Below, one piece after another: positions 20,390-29,164 of a stretch of 64,000 nt of DNA. The notes under the pieces are model-generated. The model saw only the letters and a list, made by a program, of their open reading frames with translations, made no database searches and had not been told where the DNA came from. Position 1 is the stretch's first letter. The number at the start of each line of letters is the position of its first letter. The position numbers and the translations under genes are program-made. The DNA comes from Pseudidiomarina donghaiensis. Its GTDB lineage: Bacteria > Pseudomonadota > Gammaproteobacteria > Enterobacterales > Alteromonadaceae. The stretch is taken from assembly GCF_900116895.1 (NCBI RefSeq), contig NZ_FPCF01000001.1, forward strand, positions 1,116,001 through 1,180,000, given 5' to 3'.

Positions 20390-21787
20390 TTAACTCTGTT
20401 GCCAAAAGCCTCGACAAAGTTCGGTAATATCATGAACGCATAACTGGCGGTCATTATCGCGTATGAAGCTGCGCTGGCTCAAGCTCGACCATTGTGGGTT
20501 GCGTCGTGCGACTTTCAAGCGAGTTGATAACGCACGTAAGAACTGATCGCGCAATTTGGTCGATTGCGTTACTAACAGCAACTGCTGAGAACCGTGGCCT
20601 CGGGTTGCCAGTTGTTGCAGCAAATTCAATTGCCGCAGGGTTAGTAACTTAATGATTTCATCATCAACAATTAACTCGCGCTCTCCACGCATGTGGCTCA
20701 GTACTTTTTTACCATAATGGGTCCAACCTTGCCACAAGCCGCCAATCACTGCGCCAAGTGCGGTACCAGCCCCTAAACTTGCGCCGCCAACCATTAAATC
20801 AAGGCCTGCACCTACAGCAGCTCCGCTGCCTACACCTACACTGGTTTTAATACCAAAATTCTTTAACGTTTCGCTATCGAACAAATCGTCCTTGTAATCA
20901 CCGTCGCTTAAGCGCAACTGTTGTAAGCGCACATGTTCAATGCGAAACGCATAAAGCGCGAGCATTTCAGTAACGCAATTGCGTTCACGCCGCTTCACTA
21001 ACTGCTGCATGTTATCAATCAACACCCGCAATGGTTTTTCAGTTATTTGTGCCGGAACACTTTCTGAATAGGCAGCAACGTCAACTAATAATTCGGCAAT
21101 TTGGGTTAAACCGGTATTTAAGCGATGTTCACGTTGCTGTTGCCGATAGTCTGCAAGTTGCTGTAACTGCTCATGAAAGCCAGGAACAATAGCGCCAAGC
21201 CGACTAAATAATATCGACTCACCGCCCTCTGGTGGGCTTACCGCATCATATTCAATGTACGCGTGCAAATTCACTTTGGTGAGCGCCAGTTTCCACTGGT
21301 TCATGTTGTTTGGCTTTTGCCCGGTAAAGTTAAGCACAGGCAAAATTGGCTTGCCACAACGGGCTAATACGCTCAGTTCATCTTGATATTTCGGAAGTAC
21401 CGGATCGCGTACGTCAATCACATAGAGCGCAGCATGACACTTCAATAGTTGGCGCAGTACTTTGGATTCTTGCTCAAACTCGCTCGCGGCAATTTTTGTA
21501 TTTAAAAAGTGGCGTACTTGCGCCGGGCCGTCATGACGAAAGCTTGATTCGCTGTGTACTAAGTGATCATATAAATCAGAGCCGGCTTCTAAGCCTGGGG
21601 TGTCAAACAACCGCATTAATACTTGGCCGTTGGCATCCACATCAATGCTTGTCACTTCGCGTGTTGTGCTTGGTCGTGAGTCTACTTCACCAAATTGACT
21701 GTCGTGCAATAAGGTGCGCATTAACGAGGTTTTGCCGGTGTTTGTATGCCCAACAACTGCGAGCATTAACGCATTATTTAAGTCCAT
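20390..21787 (-). CDS. GTPase with DUF3482 domain
   Basis: Predicted Era/TrmE-type small GTPase fused to DUF3482, 465 residues from the ATG at 21787 (an in-frame start at 21820 adds 11 residues inside the upstream gene). Visible are the P-loop GHTNTGKTS (about 13-21), the G2-like Thr in PSTTREVTS, and G3 DTPGLEAG. The G4 position reads NFTGQ instead of NKxD, so guanine specificity may differ. A glycine-zipper segment (GVGSGAAVGAGLDLMVGG, continuing to about residue 345) looks membrane-inserting, which suggests peripheral or pore-like membrane association. Its ten-base overlap with the DUF2868 gene implies a functional pair. The cellular role is unknown. Confidence 0.88.
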   Translation of the reverse strand: MDLNNALMLAVVGHTNTGKTSLMRTLLHDSQFGEVDSRPSTTREVTSIDVDANGQVLMRLFDTPGLEAGSDLYDHLVHSESSFRHDGPAQVRHFLNTKIAASEFEQESKVLRQLLKCHAALYVIDVRDPVLPKYQDELSVLARCGKPILPVLNFTGQKPNNMNQWKLALTKVNLHAYIEYDAVSPPEGGESILFSRLGAIVPGFHEQLQQLADYRQQQREHRLNTGLTQIAELLVDVAAYSESVPAQITEKPLRVLIDNMQQLVKRRERNCVTEMLALYAFRIEHVRLQQLRLSDGDYKDDLFDSETLKNFGIKTSVGVGSGAAVGAGLDLMVGGASLGAGTALGAVIGGLWQGWTHYGKKVLSHMRGERELIVDDEIIKLLTLRQLNLLQQLATRGHGSQQLLLVTQSTKLRDQFLRALSTRLKVARRNPQWSSLSQRSFIRDNDRQLCVHDITELCRGFWQQS

Positions 21788-23088
21788 GCGATGCCCTCCT
21801 CGGTTAAGCCTTGCTGCCAATGCCCAATGCGCTCATCGTCGGGGTTGTCACCAACGACTAACTGTGCTTCGACATGAGTACAATACTGTTGTAACCGCTG
21901 TAAAAAACGCAGTGCCGCACGGTCAGGCGTTAACTGAGTATTTATACGCACTATTAAGTTGGCAACTGGGGCGTCATCAAGGCGCTGCAGTATGCGCTGG
22001 CGGTCATCACTACGTGCAATAACGCCCCCATACCAGGCTTCATGCTGATGTTGCTGCAACCACGATTGATCATGCTCGTGGTCTAGGCTTATCACCAACT
22101 CTCCATGCCCAGGTTTTGGTTCGCGAATTTGCCAGTCGTCCATACCTGCTACGTCACTGTCAGCGTCCACTAATTCCGTCGCCGCAGAGGTGGTCAGTCT
22201 GCGTATTACCGGGGCATAGCCAGGTAAGGTTAAATCAATTTTCATTGCTGCCACACGACGCAGCACTACAATTAATGAGCCTACTAATGCTGATGCCCGC
22301 CAAACCACACCATATACAATAATGCACGTTAGTAGCCAACGCCCTGCATTCAATTGTTCGCCGGCGGCTGGGTTATCCCACATAGCAGCCACAGACGGGG
22401 CGTCAACGCCAAACATTGAAGGAATAAAGTTAAGCACAGCCACCCAAGTTTGAAGACTTTCAGCTGGCCAAATTGTGGTTGCCCAGGTAAAGGTATACGC
22501 ACTTGTACTTAAATGAAAAAACAGCACAAACCAAACCATCAACATGAACAATGTCCAATAGCCGTGCGTTAGCACAGCGCCTGCAGGCTTGGTTAATCGA
22601 TATTGATTCGCAATGGTAAGTAAGGTGTTGTTGAATTGCTGATTATATTGGCGTTGCCCAATATGCTCTAATAGCCACAAGGAAATTCGACCAATCCAAC
22701 CAAAACTGTCTTTGAGTAACAGTGACACACACCAAAGAACGAATAAGATAACGTGCAGCCCTAGCAGCATCATTAACGCATAACTTATTGATATGGGTTG
22801 GGTGACAGATAAGGTGCCACGAACCAATGCAACGGCGCCGAGCACAGCAAAAACAGACAATAAAATAGCGATAAGACGACGGAAGTGATCCCATAGATGA
22901 AGTTGGTGAACTAAGCCTAGCCGAGCCGCAAGTAACTCTGCACGCTTAAATACGCGCTGCTCCATAGTTGGCAGTTGGCGCGCTTGATGGTCGATTGCGT
23001 CGGCCCGTTGAAAACCATTTTGCAGTTCATAACGGCGAACAAGTTCCGCCATCCAAATGGAACGAAATCGGGAGAATAATTTGAACAT
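21778..23088 (-). CDS. DUF2868 membrane protein, partner of the DUF3482 GTPase
   Basis: 436 residues from the ATG at 23088 (MFKLFSRFRSIWMAELVRRYE). The open frame continues upstream to 23238 but would then overlap the small gene there and has no family support. Four hydrophobic segments lie between about 75 and 290, including FAVLGAVALVRG, LMMLLGLHVILFVLWCVSLL and LFMLMVWFVLFFHL. The last 150 residues are soluble. The next gene starts within its final codons. DUF2868 and DUF3482 genes are known as neighbours; beyond that, no function is established. I infer that the membrane protein recruits or is controlled by the GTPase. Confidence 0.85.
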   Translation of the reverse strand: MFKLFSRFRSIWMAELVRRYELQNGFQRADAIDHQARQLPTMEQRVFKRAELLAARLGLVHQLHLWDHFRRLIAILLSVFAVLGAVALVRGTLSVTQPISISYALMMLLGLHVILFVLWCVSLLLKDSFGWIGRISLWLLEHIGQRQYNQQFNNTLLTIANQYRLTKPAGAVLTHGYWTLFMLMVWFVLFFHLSTSAYTFTWATTIWPAESLQTWVAVLNFIPSMFGVDAPSVAAMWDNPAAGEQLNAGRWLLTCIIVYGVVWRASALVGSLIVVLRRVAAMKIDLTLPGYAPVIRRLTTSAATELVDADSDVAGMDDWQIREPKPGHGELVISLDHEHDQSWLQQHQHEAWYGGVIARSDDRQRILQRLDDAPVANLIVRINTQLTPDRAALRFLQRLQQYCTHVEAQLVVGDNPDDERIGHWQQGLTEEGIAWT

Positions 23089-23185
23089 AATACCGCTGTC
23101 TACTTCGCTAATTGGGGTACCACTAGGGCACCGTTTATTATAATTGTTATTTAACCCGAGAAGCGACGCTATTACAACGGCGGAA

Positions 23186-23422
23186 TTACAGTTGTGTGCG
23201 TTGGCGGCAACTAGCCTCTGACAAATCGTGATTAACACTCACATAATGATCGTTCGGACAAACTAGCTTCACATTTTTTCGCTTCGAAGACGGTGCTATT
23301 TCACTGAGTTTTACCGCCCAATCAGACAGGCTTACCTCTGGCGTAATATCAATTTGCTGGTCTTGGTTATAATATTTAAACGCAGCGCCCGCGAATATAA
23401 GTAGCAATAATAATTTGCGCAT
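23186..23422 (-). CDS. Small exported or anchored protein, unknown family
   Basis: 78 residues starting MRKLLLLLIFAGAAFKYY, a signal peptide or single membrane anchor, followed by a 60-residue soluble part with two cysteines (in LVCPNDHYV and ASCRQ) that could form a disulfide. GGAAG lies six bases before the ATG at 23422; an in-frame GTG at 23434 is an alternative. It is 97 bases upstream of the DUF2868 gene on the same strand. I do not recognise a family. The signal-like N-terminus and the Shine-Dalgarno argue that it is real. Confidence 0.6.
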   Translation of the reverse strand: MRKLLLLLIFAGAAFKYYNQDQQIDITPEVSLSDWAVKLSEIAPSSKRKNVKLVCPNDHYVSVNHDLSEASCRQRTQL

Positions 23423-23608
23423 AGCCACTTCCACCTTGTCGAAGCAATCGACTGTTAGACAAAATACAGATCTAGTCTAAGTAAAACTTGTTACTTGCAC
23501 CGTAAGTTTCAGGTAAATTCAATGTAAATATTCGTTTTGATTATCGGCCGTATTTCTTTTCACTTAATAGCAGACTGGCATTTACTACTATTGACGAACT
23601 CCATCACG

Positions 23609-25435
23609 TTACTCAGGCAAAAACCCACCCGATTGTCGCGCCCATAATTGCGCGTAAATGCCACCGCTCGCAAGTAACTCTTCATGGCTACCCTGCTCAA
23701 CAATCTGCCCTTCGTCCATAACAATCAGGCGATCCATAGCGGCAATGGTCGATAATCTATGAGCAATCGCAATCACGGTTTTGCCTTCCATTAAGCGGTA
23801 TAAATTCTCCTGAATGGCAGCTTCAACTTCAGAGTCAAGTGCTGAGGTTGCTTCATCTAGAATAAGAATAGGCGCATCTTTTAACATCACCCGCGCAATG
23901 GCGATGCGCTGACGTTGGCCACCCGATAATTTGACGCCGCGCTCACCCACGTGCGCATCATAACCACGGCGCCCTTGCGCATCTTCTAAATCTGCGATGA
24001 ATAGATCAGCTTCGGCTTTGTGTGCTGCTTGCTCAATCATGGCTTCGGTGGCATCAGGGCGGCCGTAAGCAATGTTGCCTCGTACTGAACGGTGCAACAA
24101 TGACGTATCTTGGGTCACCATACCAATATGTTGGCGCAGGCTTTCTTGCGTCACGTTTGAAATATCTTGCCCGTCAATAGTGATCGCCCCTTGGTTCACT
24201 TCAAAAAAGCGTAGTAATAAATTGACCAAGGTTGATTTACCTGCACCTGAACGCCCAACCAAGCCAATTTTCTCACCCGCTTTAATGGTTAAATTCAACT
24301 GTTTTAATACTGGCTTATCCGCACTGTAATGAAACTCAACTTGGTCGAATTTAATTTCGCCTTGCGTTACAGCCAGCGGGGCAGCATTGACACGGTCTTG
24401 AATATCTTGCGGAACCGACACGGTTTTAATGCCGTCTTGAACAGTTCCTATATTTTCGAACAGCGAGGATATTTCCCACATAATCCATTGGCTCATACCC
24501 CATAAACGCAATACCAAACTCAACGCAACAGCAATGGCGCCCACGCTAATTAGCGCATCAACCCAAAGTTGAATAGCTAAGAAACCGACTGAAAACAATA
24601 ACAACGAGTTTAAAATATATAAACAGGTGTAGAGCTTGGTCACCAGGCGCATTTGCTTATGCACTGTGCCCAAAAAGTCGCTCATGCCCTCTTTCGCGTA
24701 CGTCAATTCACGTTGCGCATGGGAAAACAATTTAACGGTTTGAATATTGGTGTAGCTGTCAACAATACGGCCGGTCATAATTGAGCGGGCATCGGCCTGA
24801 GCGGCAGCTACCTTACCCAAACGCGGCACAAAATAGCGCAGCAGCACAATATAAAACCCGAGCCAAGCGATCAGCGGCAGTGCTAATCGCCAATCGGCAC
24901 TCGCCACAATGGCCACGGTGCCAATAAAGTACACGGTGACATAGTTCAATACATCAAACAGCTTGATCACGCACTCACGCACGGCCAAGGCCGTTTGCAT
25001 CAGCTTGGTGGCTATACGCCCGGCAAATTCATCCTGGTAGAAAGTAATGGACTGGTTGAGCAAGTACTTATGCACCAACCAACGAATTCGCATGGGGTAA
25101 TTACCGAGCAGTGACTGGTAGGTAATTAATGAATGCAGCACCACTAACAAGGGTAAACCTATGAGCACCACAGCCGCCATGCCCGTTAGGCTCCAAAACT
25201 GCTCACTCACAAAGGTTTGGCGATTCTGAGAGGCTAGCCAGTCAACAATATTACCGATAAAACTAAACAGCCAAACTTCAGTAATGGCTATTAGCATCAT
25301 CAGCGCGCCAGCCGCAAAAATATAGGGCCAAGCCCCTTTACTGTAATAAATACAAAACGCCACTAAACCTTTTGGCGGCTGTTCAGGCTGCCCTTCTGGA
25401 AATGGCGGTAAACGTTGTTCAAACCAGCGAAACAT
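23609..25435 (-). CDS. ABC transporter, fused permease and ATPase (type I exporter half-transporter)
   Basis: 608 residues. Six membrane helices fill about residues 30-330, and the ATPase domain about 355-595. Walker A is GRSGAGKSTLVN, the Q-loop VTQDTSLL, the signature LSGGQRQRIAIARV, Walker B ILILDEATSALDSE and the H-loop AIAHRLSTI, so all catalytic residues are present and a homodimer would have two working sites. The proline-rich N-terminus (PPFPEGQPEQPP) is not typical of MsbA. The substrate cannot be told from sequence; a drug or lipid is possible. No MFP or TolC gene is adjacent. A 174-base gap separates it from the small exported-protein gene, and no promoter was resolved there. Confidence 0.93.
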   Translation of the reverse strand: MFRWFEQRLPPFPEGQPEQPPKGLVAFCIYYSKGAWPYIFAAGALMMLIAITEVWLFSFIGNIVDWLASQNRQTFVSEQFWSLTGMAAVVLIGLPLLVVLHSLITYQSLLGNYPMRIRWLVHKYLLNQSITFYQDEFAGRIATKLMQTALAVRECVIKLFDVLNYVTVYFIGTVAIVASADWRLALPLIAWLGFYIVLLRYFVPRLGKVAAAQADARSIMTGRIVDSYTNIQTVKLFSHAQRELTYAKEGMSDFLGTVHKQMRLVTKLYTCLYILNSLLLFSVGFLAIQLWVDALISVGAIAVALSLVLRLWGMSQWIMWEISSLFENIGTVQDGIKTVSVPQDIQDRVNAAPLAVTQGEIKFDQVEFHYSADKPVLKQLNLTIKAGEKIGLVGRSGAGKSTLVNLLLRFFEVNQGAITIDGQDISNVTQESLRQHIGMVTQDTSLLHRSVRGNIAYGRPDATEAMIEQAAHKAEADLFIADLEDAQGRRGYDAHVGERGVKLSGGQRQRIAIARVMLKDAPILILDEATSALDSEVEAAIQENLYRLMEGKTVIAIAHRLSTIAAMDRLIVMDEGQIVEQGSHEELLASGGIYAQLWARQSGGFLPE

Positions 25436-25564
25436 TGCGGATCCTTCAGCAGGTGAATTGCGTAGAAATAAGCTAGACTTTGGTCGAATGTCCGTCTTAA
25501 CTAGGTATGAAGTACCATAACGCAGTTATTGTCGTCCTAATAATAAACCAAAAAAGGTAATACC

Positions 25565-27244
25565 ATGAACGCAATTTTGCTGATGTTACTCGGTTTAGGT
25601 GCGATGTTTCTTGGCTATGTCATTTATTCTAAGTTTATTGCCGAGAAAATATTCAAACTCGATCCTAACTTTCGAACCCCCGCTCACGAATTTGAAGACG
25701 GTGTCGACTTTGTTCCGACCAACAAATACGTGCTTTGGGGCCACCACTTCACCTCAGTTGCAGGTGCGGCCCCTATTATCGGCCCCGCTATTGCCGTTAT
25801 TTGGGGTTGGGTTCCAGCTTTTCTTTGGGTTGTTTTCGGTACCATTTTCTTTGCCGGTGTACATGACGCCGGTGCCATTTGGGCCTCCAACCGCAATAAA
25901 GCGCGATCTATTGGTGCATTAACGGGTGATGTGGTCGGCAAGCGTTCACAAAGCTTGTTCATGATCGTTATCTTTTTAGTTCTTCTTATGGTAAACGCGG
26001 TATTTGCCACCGCCATTTCAGGGCTACTGATTAATTTCCCAAGTTCTGTTGTCCCTGTGTGGGGAGCCATTTTTGTGGCGTTAATTATCGGCCAGGTCAT
26101 TTTCCGCAAATGGATGAACCTAGGTACGGTATCTATTCTTGGCGTTGTTGCTCTGTATGCACTTATCTACGCAGGCCCTAGCTTCCCTATCGAGCTGCCA
26201 GAAACGGTGTTTGGCGTGTCAGACAATGCGCAGTGGATTCTTGTGCTATTTGCCTATGCGGCGATCGCTTCGCTGTTACCCGTATGGATGCTATTACAAC
26301 CGCGCGACTACATTAACGGCTTGCAGTTGTTCATCGGTTTGTTCTTGGTGTACGGTGCGGTGTTGATTAGCGGACCCGAGCTGGTCGCTCCTGCGTTTAA
26401 TACTAATGTCCCCGAGGGCACGCCAAGCCTCGTTCCACTGCTCTTTGTGACCATCGCCTGTGGGGCAATTTCTGGCTTCCATGGTTTAGTTGCATCGGGC
26501 ACTACCTCCAAGCAATTAGACAAAGAAACCGACCTGCGCTTTGTTGGCTATTTTGGCGCTATTGGTGAAGGTTCGCTGTCGCTAGCAACCATTATTGCGG
26601 TCACGGCTGGTTTTGCCACCCTGGCCGACTGGCAAGCGGTGTACCACAGCTTTGGTCAAGGCGGAGTGACGGCATTTGTGCAAGGCGGCGCCAATATTCT
26701 ACAAAATGGCTTGGGCCTTGATGTCGACTTAGCACAAACCTTGCTTACGGTTATGGCGGTATTGTTTGCCGGCACCACCATGGATACCGGCTTACGTTTA
26801 CAGCGCTATATTTTCCAAGAGTGGGGCAACATCTACAACATTAAATGGATGGAAAAAGCCGCGCCTGCAACACTGTTAGCGGTGGGTACCTGTTTGTTAC
26901 TCGCCTTTGGCGCCGGCGGTGCTGATGGTTCTGGTGGGTTATTAATTTGGCCGTTATTTGGTACCACCAACCAGTTGCTAGCAGGCTTAACGTTGCTGGT
27001 TATTACCACCATGCTAGTGAAATTAGGGCGGCCTATGTACGTAACCCTAATTCCGTTGCTGTTCTTGTTAGTCATGACTATTTACGCCCTACTTATTCAA
27101 TTAATGGGCTTTTATCATAAGTCAGACTGGTTCTTGTTTAGCCTAGACCTCGTTGTCCTTATTGCGGCCATTTGGATTGCCCTTGAGTCAGCAAGTGTAT
27201 TGACGCGTTTAGTGCGCGAAAATAAAGCAGCTAAGGCTAGTTAA
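25565..27244 (+). CDS. cstA: CstA family transporter (carbon starvation protein, pyruvate/peptide uptake)
   Basis: Multi-pass inner-membrane symporter. E. coli CstA and BtsT carry pyruvate and CstA has also been linked to peptide use. The 559 residues are shorter than the roughly 700 of E. coli, matching the compact CstA subclass. Family stretches include VLWGHHFTSVAGAAPIIGPAIA, FFAGVHDAGAIWASNRNKARSIG, SGFHGLVASGTTSKQLDKE and AGTTMDTGLRLQRYI. About 15 helices are apparent. AAAAAAGG precedes the ATG at 25565. It is the first gene of a tight three-gene operon. Neither a CRP box nor a two-component system was seen nearby. Confidence 0.93.
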   Translation: MNAILLMLLGLGAMFLGYVIYSKFIAEKIFKLDPNFRTPAHEFEDGVDFVPTNKYVLWGHHFTSVAGAAPIIGPAIAVIWGWVPAFLWVVFGTIFFAGVHDAGAIWASNRNKARSIGALTGDVVGKRSQSLFMIVIFLVLLMVNAVFATAISGLLINFPSSVVPVWGAIFVALIIGQVIFRKWMNLGTVSILGVVALYALIYAGPSFPIELPETVFGVSDNAQWILVLFAYAAIASLLPVWMLLQPRDYINGLQLFIGLFLVYGAVLISGPELVAPAFNTNVPEGTPSLVPLLFVTIACGAISGFHGLVASGTTSKQLDKETDLRFVGYFGAIGEGSLSLATIIAVTAGFATLADWQAVYHSFGQGGVTAFVQGGANILQNGLGLDVDLAQTLLTVMAVLFAGTTMDTGLRLQRYIFQEWGNIYNIKWMEKAAPATLLAVGTCLLLAFGAGGADGSGGLLIWPLFGTTNQLLAGLTLLVITTMLVKLGRPMYVTLIPLLFLLVMTIYALLIQLMGFYHKSDWFLFSLDLVVLIAAIWIALESASVLTRLVRENKAAKAS

Positions 27245-27246
27245 AC

Positions 27247-27519
27247 ATGAAAATACGTGCCATTGTCGACTGGGTAAAAAATGCCAACGCCTATGCAACT
27301 GAGGTGTATAACGCGCCCTACCGGTCGGCAATTGCACGCGCAAAACGGGACGAAGACGATTTATTCATGATGTTGGTATTTTCTGAACTCATGGGCGTTC
27401 CGAATCCCGCCTCTTATTACACGCTTGAGCTACAACCATTATTGCTTGAGCGTTTTCACCAGTGGCACCTGCGAATGGGCATGGAGCACTCCCCGCTTGA
27501 TGGTTTTCGTTGTTGCTAA
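27247..27519 (+). CDS. Small CstA-associated protein, cory-CC-star type
   Basis: 90 residues beginning only two bases after the cstA stop. The C-terminus is FRCC followed directly by the stop codon, the feature behind the family name cory-CC-star for small proteins found next to CstA-type transporters and ArsA-like ATPases. I make the family assignment from memory of that ending and the gene context. The rest is a helical, charged segment (VYNAPYRSAIARAKRDEDDLF) and a conserved-looking PNPASYYTLELQPLLLERFHQWH. It has no signal peptide or membrane helix. The terminal Cys pair could bind a metal or be modified. Function unknown. Confidence 0.8.
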   Translation: MKIRAIVDWVKNANAYATEVYNAPYRSAIARAKRDEDDLFMMLVFSELMGVPNPASYYTLELQPLLLERFHQWHLRMGMEHSPLDGFRCC

Positions 27520-27535
27520 GCGCTAAGGTGCGTGA

Positions 27536-28531
27536 ATGTTCTGTATAGATAACAAACAAATTGTTTTTGTTGGCGGCAAAGGTGGCGTGGGGAAAACCAC
27601 CATTTCATCGGCTCTTGCGCTGCAGCAAGCGAAACGTGGCCGCAACGTTTTACTAGTTTCTACCGACCCAGCGCACAGTCTCGCCGACGCTTTTGACAAC
27701 CCCATTGGCGACACCATTACCTCAATGACAGAGCGTGTTGATGCACTAGAGATTGACCCTGACGCCGAAGTTGAAGCACACATTGCCCGTGTGATGAAAA
27801 CCATGAAGCGCTTTAGTAAGCCTGACATGTACCCAGAAATAGAACGGCAAATGCGCTTAACGCAACAATCACCTGGTGCACAAGAAGCCGCCCTTCTAGA
27901 ACGCATTGCCCGGCTTATTGATGAAAAACCTGCCGATTATGATCTGATCATTTTCGACACGGCCCCTACTGGGCACACGCTGCGCTTATTGACGTTACCA
28001 GAAGCTATGGCCGCTTGGACGCAAGGCTTATTAAAACAAACTGAACGCAGTAAAAAGCTTGAAGGTGTGCTAGAACACTTAAGCCCTAAAGCCGGCAAAG
28101 ACATCGCCAACCCGATGGCCGACCCTAAACAACATGAGTCTGCCGAGCTTGATGACCGTACCGCCGAAATTAGTGAAACATTACTGCGCCGCCAACGGCT
28201 CTTTCATCGCACGCGGCATGTGATAACCGACCCGAGCAAAACGGCGCTGATTTTTGTACTCACACCAGAGAAATTACCCATTTTGGAGACCAGCCGCGCG
28301 GTTACAGCCTTGCGACAAGAAAAGCTTCCCATTGCTGGGTTAGTGATTAATCGGAACTTGCCTGAACACGCAGACGGTGAGTTTTTTGCCAAACGGCGCG
28401 CGCAAGAAGCTGTATACCGTGAGGACATCGAGCAAGAATTTCATGATCTACAACGGGTTTACTTACCGCTATTTCCCACTGATTTACATGGCCTTGAAGC
28501 GCTGAGGGGCATTGCAGAGCAACTGCCTTAG
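27536..28531 (+). CDS. ArsA/Get3-like ATPase in the cstA operon
   Basis: Deviant-Walker-A ATPase of the ArsA/Get3 class, 331 residues, one ATPase domain. P-loop GGKGGVGKTT (about 13-22), switch I STDPAHSLADAFD, and switch II DTAPTGHTLRLL are intact. It is not an arsenite pump component by context: there is no arsB, arsR or arsD, and the metal-binding cysteines of ArsA are not evident. An insert with many charged residues (about 165-215) separates the core halves. It sits 16 bases after the cory-CC-star gene. I infer that it works with the CC-ended protein, for example in its membrane targeting or metal loading, but there is no direct evidence. Confidence 0.87.
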   Translation: MFCIDNKQIVFVGGKGGVGKTTISSALALQQAKRGRNVLLVSTDPAHSLADAFDNPIGDTITSMTERVDALEIDPDAEVEAHIARVMKTMKRFSKPDMYPEIERQMRLTQQSPGAQEAALLERIARLIDEKPADYDLIIFDTAPTGHTLRLLTLPEAMAAWTQGLLKQTERSKKLEGVLEHLSPKAGKDIANPMADPKQHESAELDDRTAEISETLLRRQRLFHRTRHVITDPSKTALIFVLTPEKLPILETSRAVTALRQEKLPIAGLVINRNLPEHADGEFFAKRRAQEAVYREDIEQEFHDLQRVYLPLFPTDLHGLEALRGIAEQLP

Positions 28532-28547
28532 CGCTAAGCATGCAGTT
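28521..28547. terminator. Compound hairpin between the ArsA-like gene and the convergent VTT-domain gene
   Basis: AACTGC (28521-28526) pairs with GCAGTT (28542-28547) around the 12-base perfect palindrome CTTAGCGCTAAG (28527-28538). It lies in the 19-base gap between convergent genes and extends into the end of the ArsA-like gene. There is no T-run, so termination is only suggested by position. Confidence 0.35.
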
Positions 28548-28550
28548 AGG

Positions 28551-29141
28551 TTAAATAAGCAAATACACGAAGTAGACCGACAGCGCAGCAACTAGCACAA
28601 CCCAACCGGCTTTGCGGTTGTATTGTTGCCACCAGCGCAGCACAGCTTCACCGAACCAATAAACCAACAACGCCAGCCCGTAGTAACGAATACCGCGGGC
28701 AATAATAGCCGCCAGCATAAATAATCCATACGGGTATTCGGCACTGCCAGCGCTGAGCATTCCTACTTGAAACGGTATGGGTGAAATTCCAACCAGCAAC
28801 AGTGTGGCAAAGCCATGCTCTGCAAAGCGTGCAGTAAAGTCTTCAAAAGCGTCATGATAACCAAGCCACGTGAGTACCGCGTCACCAACGTCATCAAAAA
28901 ACCACAAGCCAACACCATAGCCGACACTGGCCCCAAGCAGGCAGCCCAACAAGGTTACCGTGGCAATAGACCAAAGCCGATCACGTTGGTGCATGAGCAA
29001 GGGTATTAGAATAAGCTCTAGGGGGATAGGAACGATCAGCGACTCTAAAAATGACGCGATAAAAATAGCGAGCAATACATAATTTGAGTCGGCAAAACGC
29101 GCTAACCAGCGGTCAGCGCGTTTATTGTTAGTTTGCTGCAC
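28551..29141 (-). CDS. VTT-domain (DedA/YqaA-like) membrane protein
   Basis: 196 residues, about five hydrophobic segments. Motifs of the SNARE-associated/VTT family are visible: SFLESLIVPIPLELILIPL near the N-terminus, GASVGYGVGLWF, and GISPIPFQVGMLSAGSAEYP. E. coli YqaA is the closest type I recall; DedA relatives act in undecaprenyl-phosphate and phospholipid flipping. Function in this branch is not settled. It lies 23 bases after the M28 peptidase gene on the same strand, so the two may be co-transcribed. Confidence 0.85.
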   Translation of the reverse strand: MQQTNNKRADRWLARFADSNYVLLAIFIASFLESLIVPIPLELILIPLLMHQRDRLWSIATVTLLGCLLGASVGYGVGLWFFDDVGDAVLTWLGYHDAFEDFTARFAEHGFATLLLVGISPIPFQVGMLSAGSAEYPYGLFMLAAIIARGIRYYGLALLVYWFGEAVLRWWQQYNRKAGWVVLVAALSVYFVYLLI

Positions 29142-29164
29142 AGGCGTTATTCCACGGGCAACGG

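Noticed and set aside
23089-23238. Longer N-terminus for the DUF2868 protein (start at 23238)
   Set aside because: The extra 50 residues are not membrane-like and overlap the small exported-protein gene. The ATG at 23088 gives the natural family start.
27536-28531. Arsenite resistance operon
   Set aside because: The ATPase has one domain, no evident arsenite-binding cysteines, and no arsB, arsR, arsC or arsD beside it.
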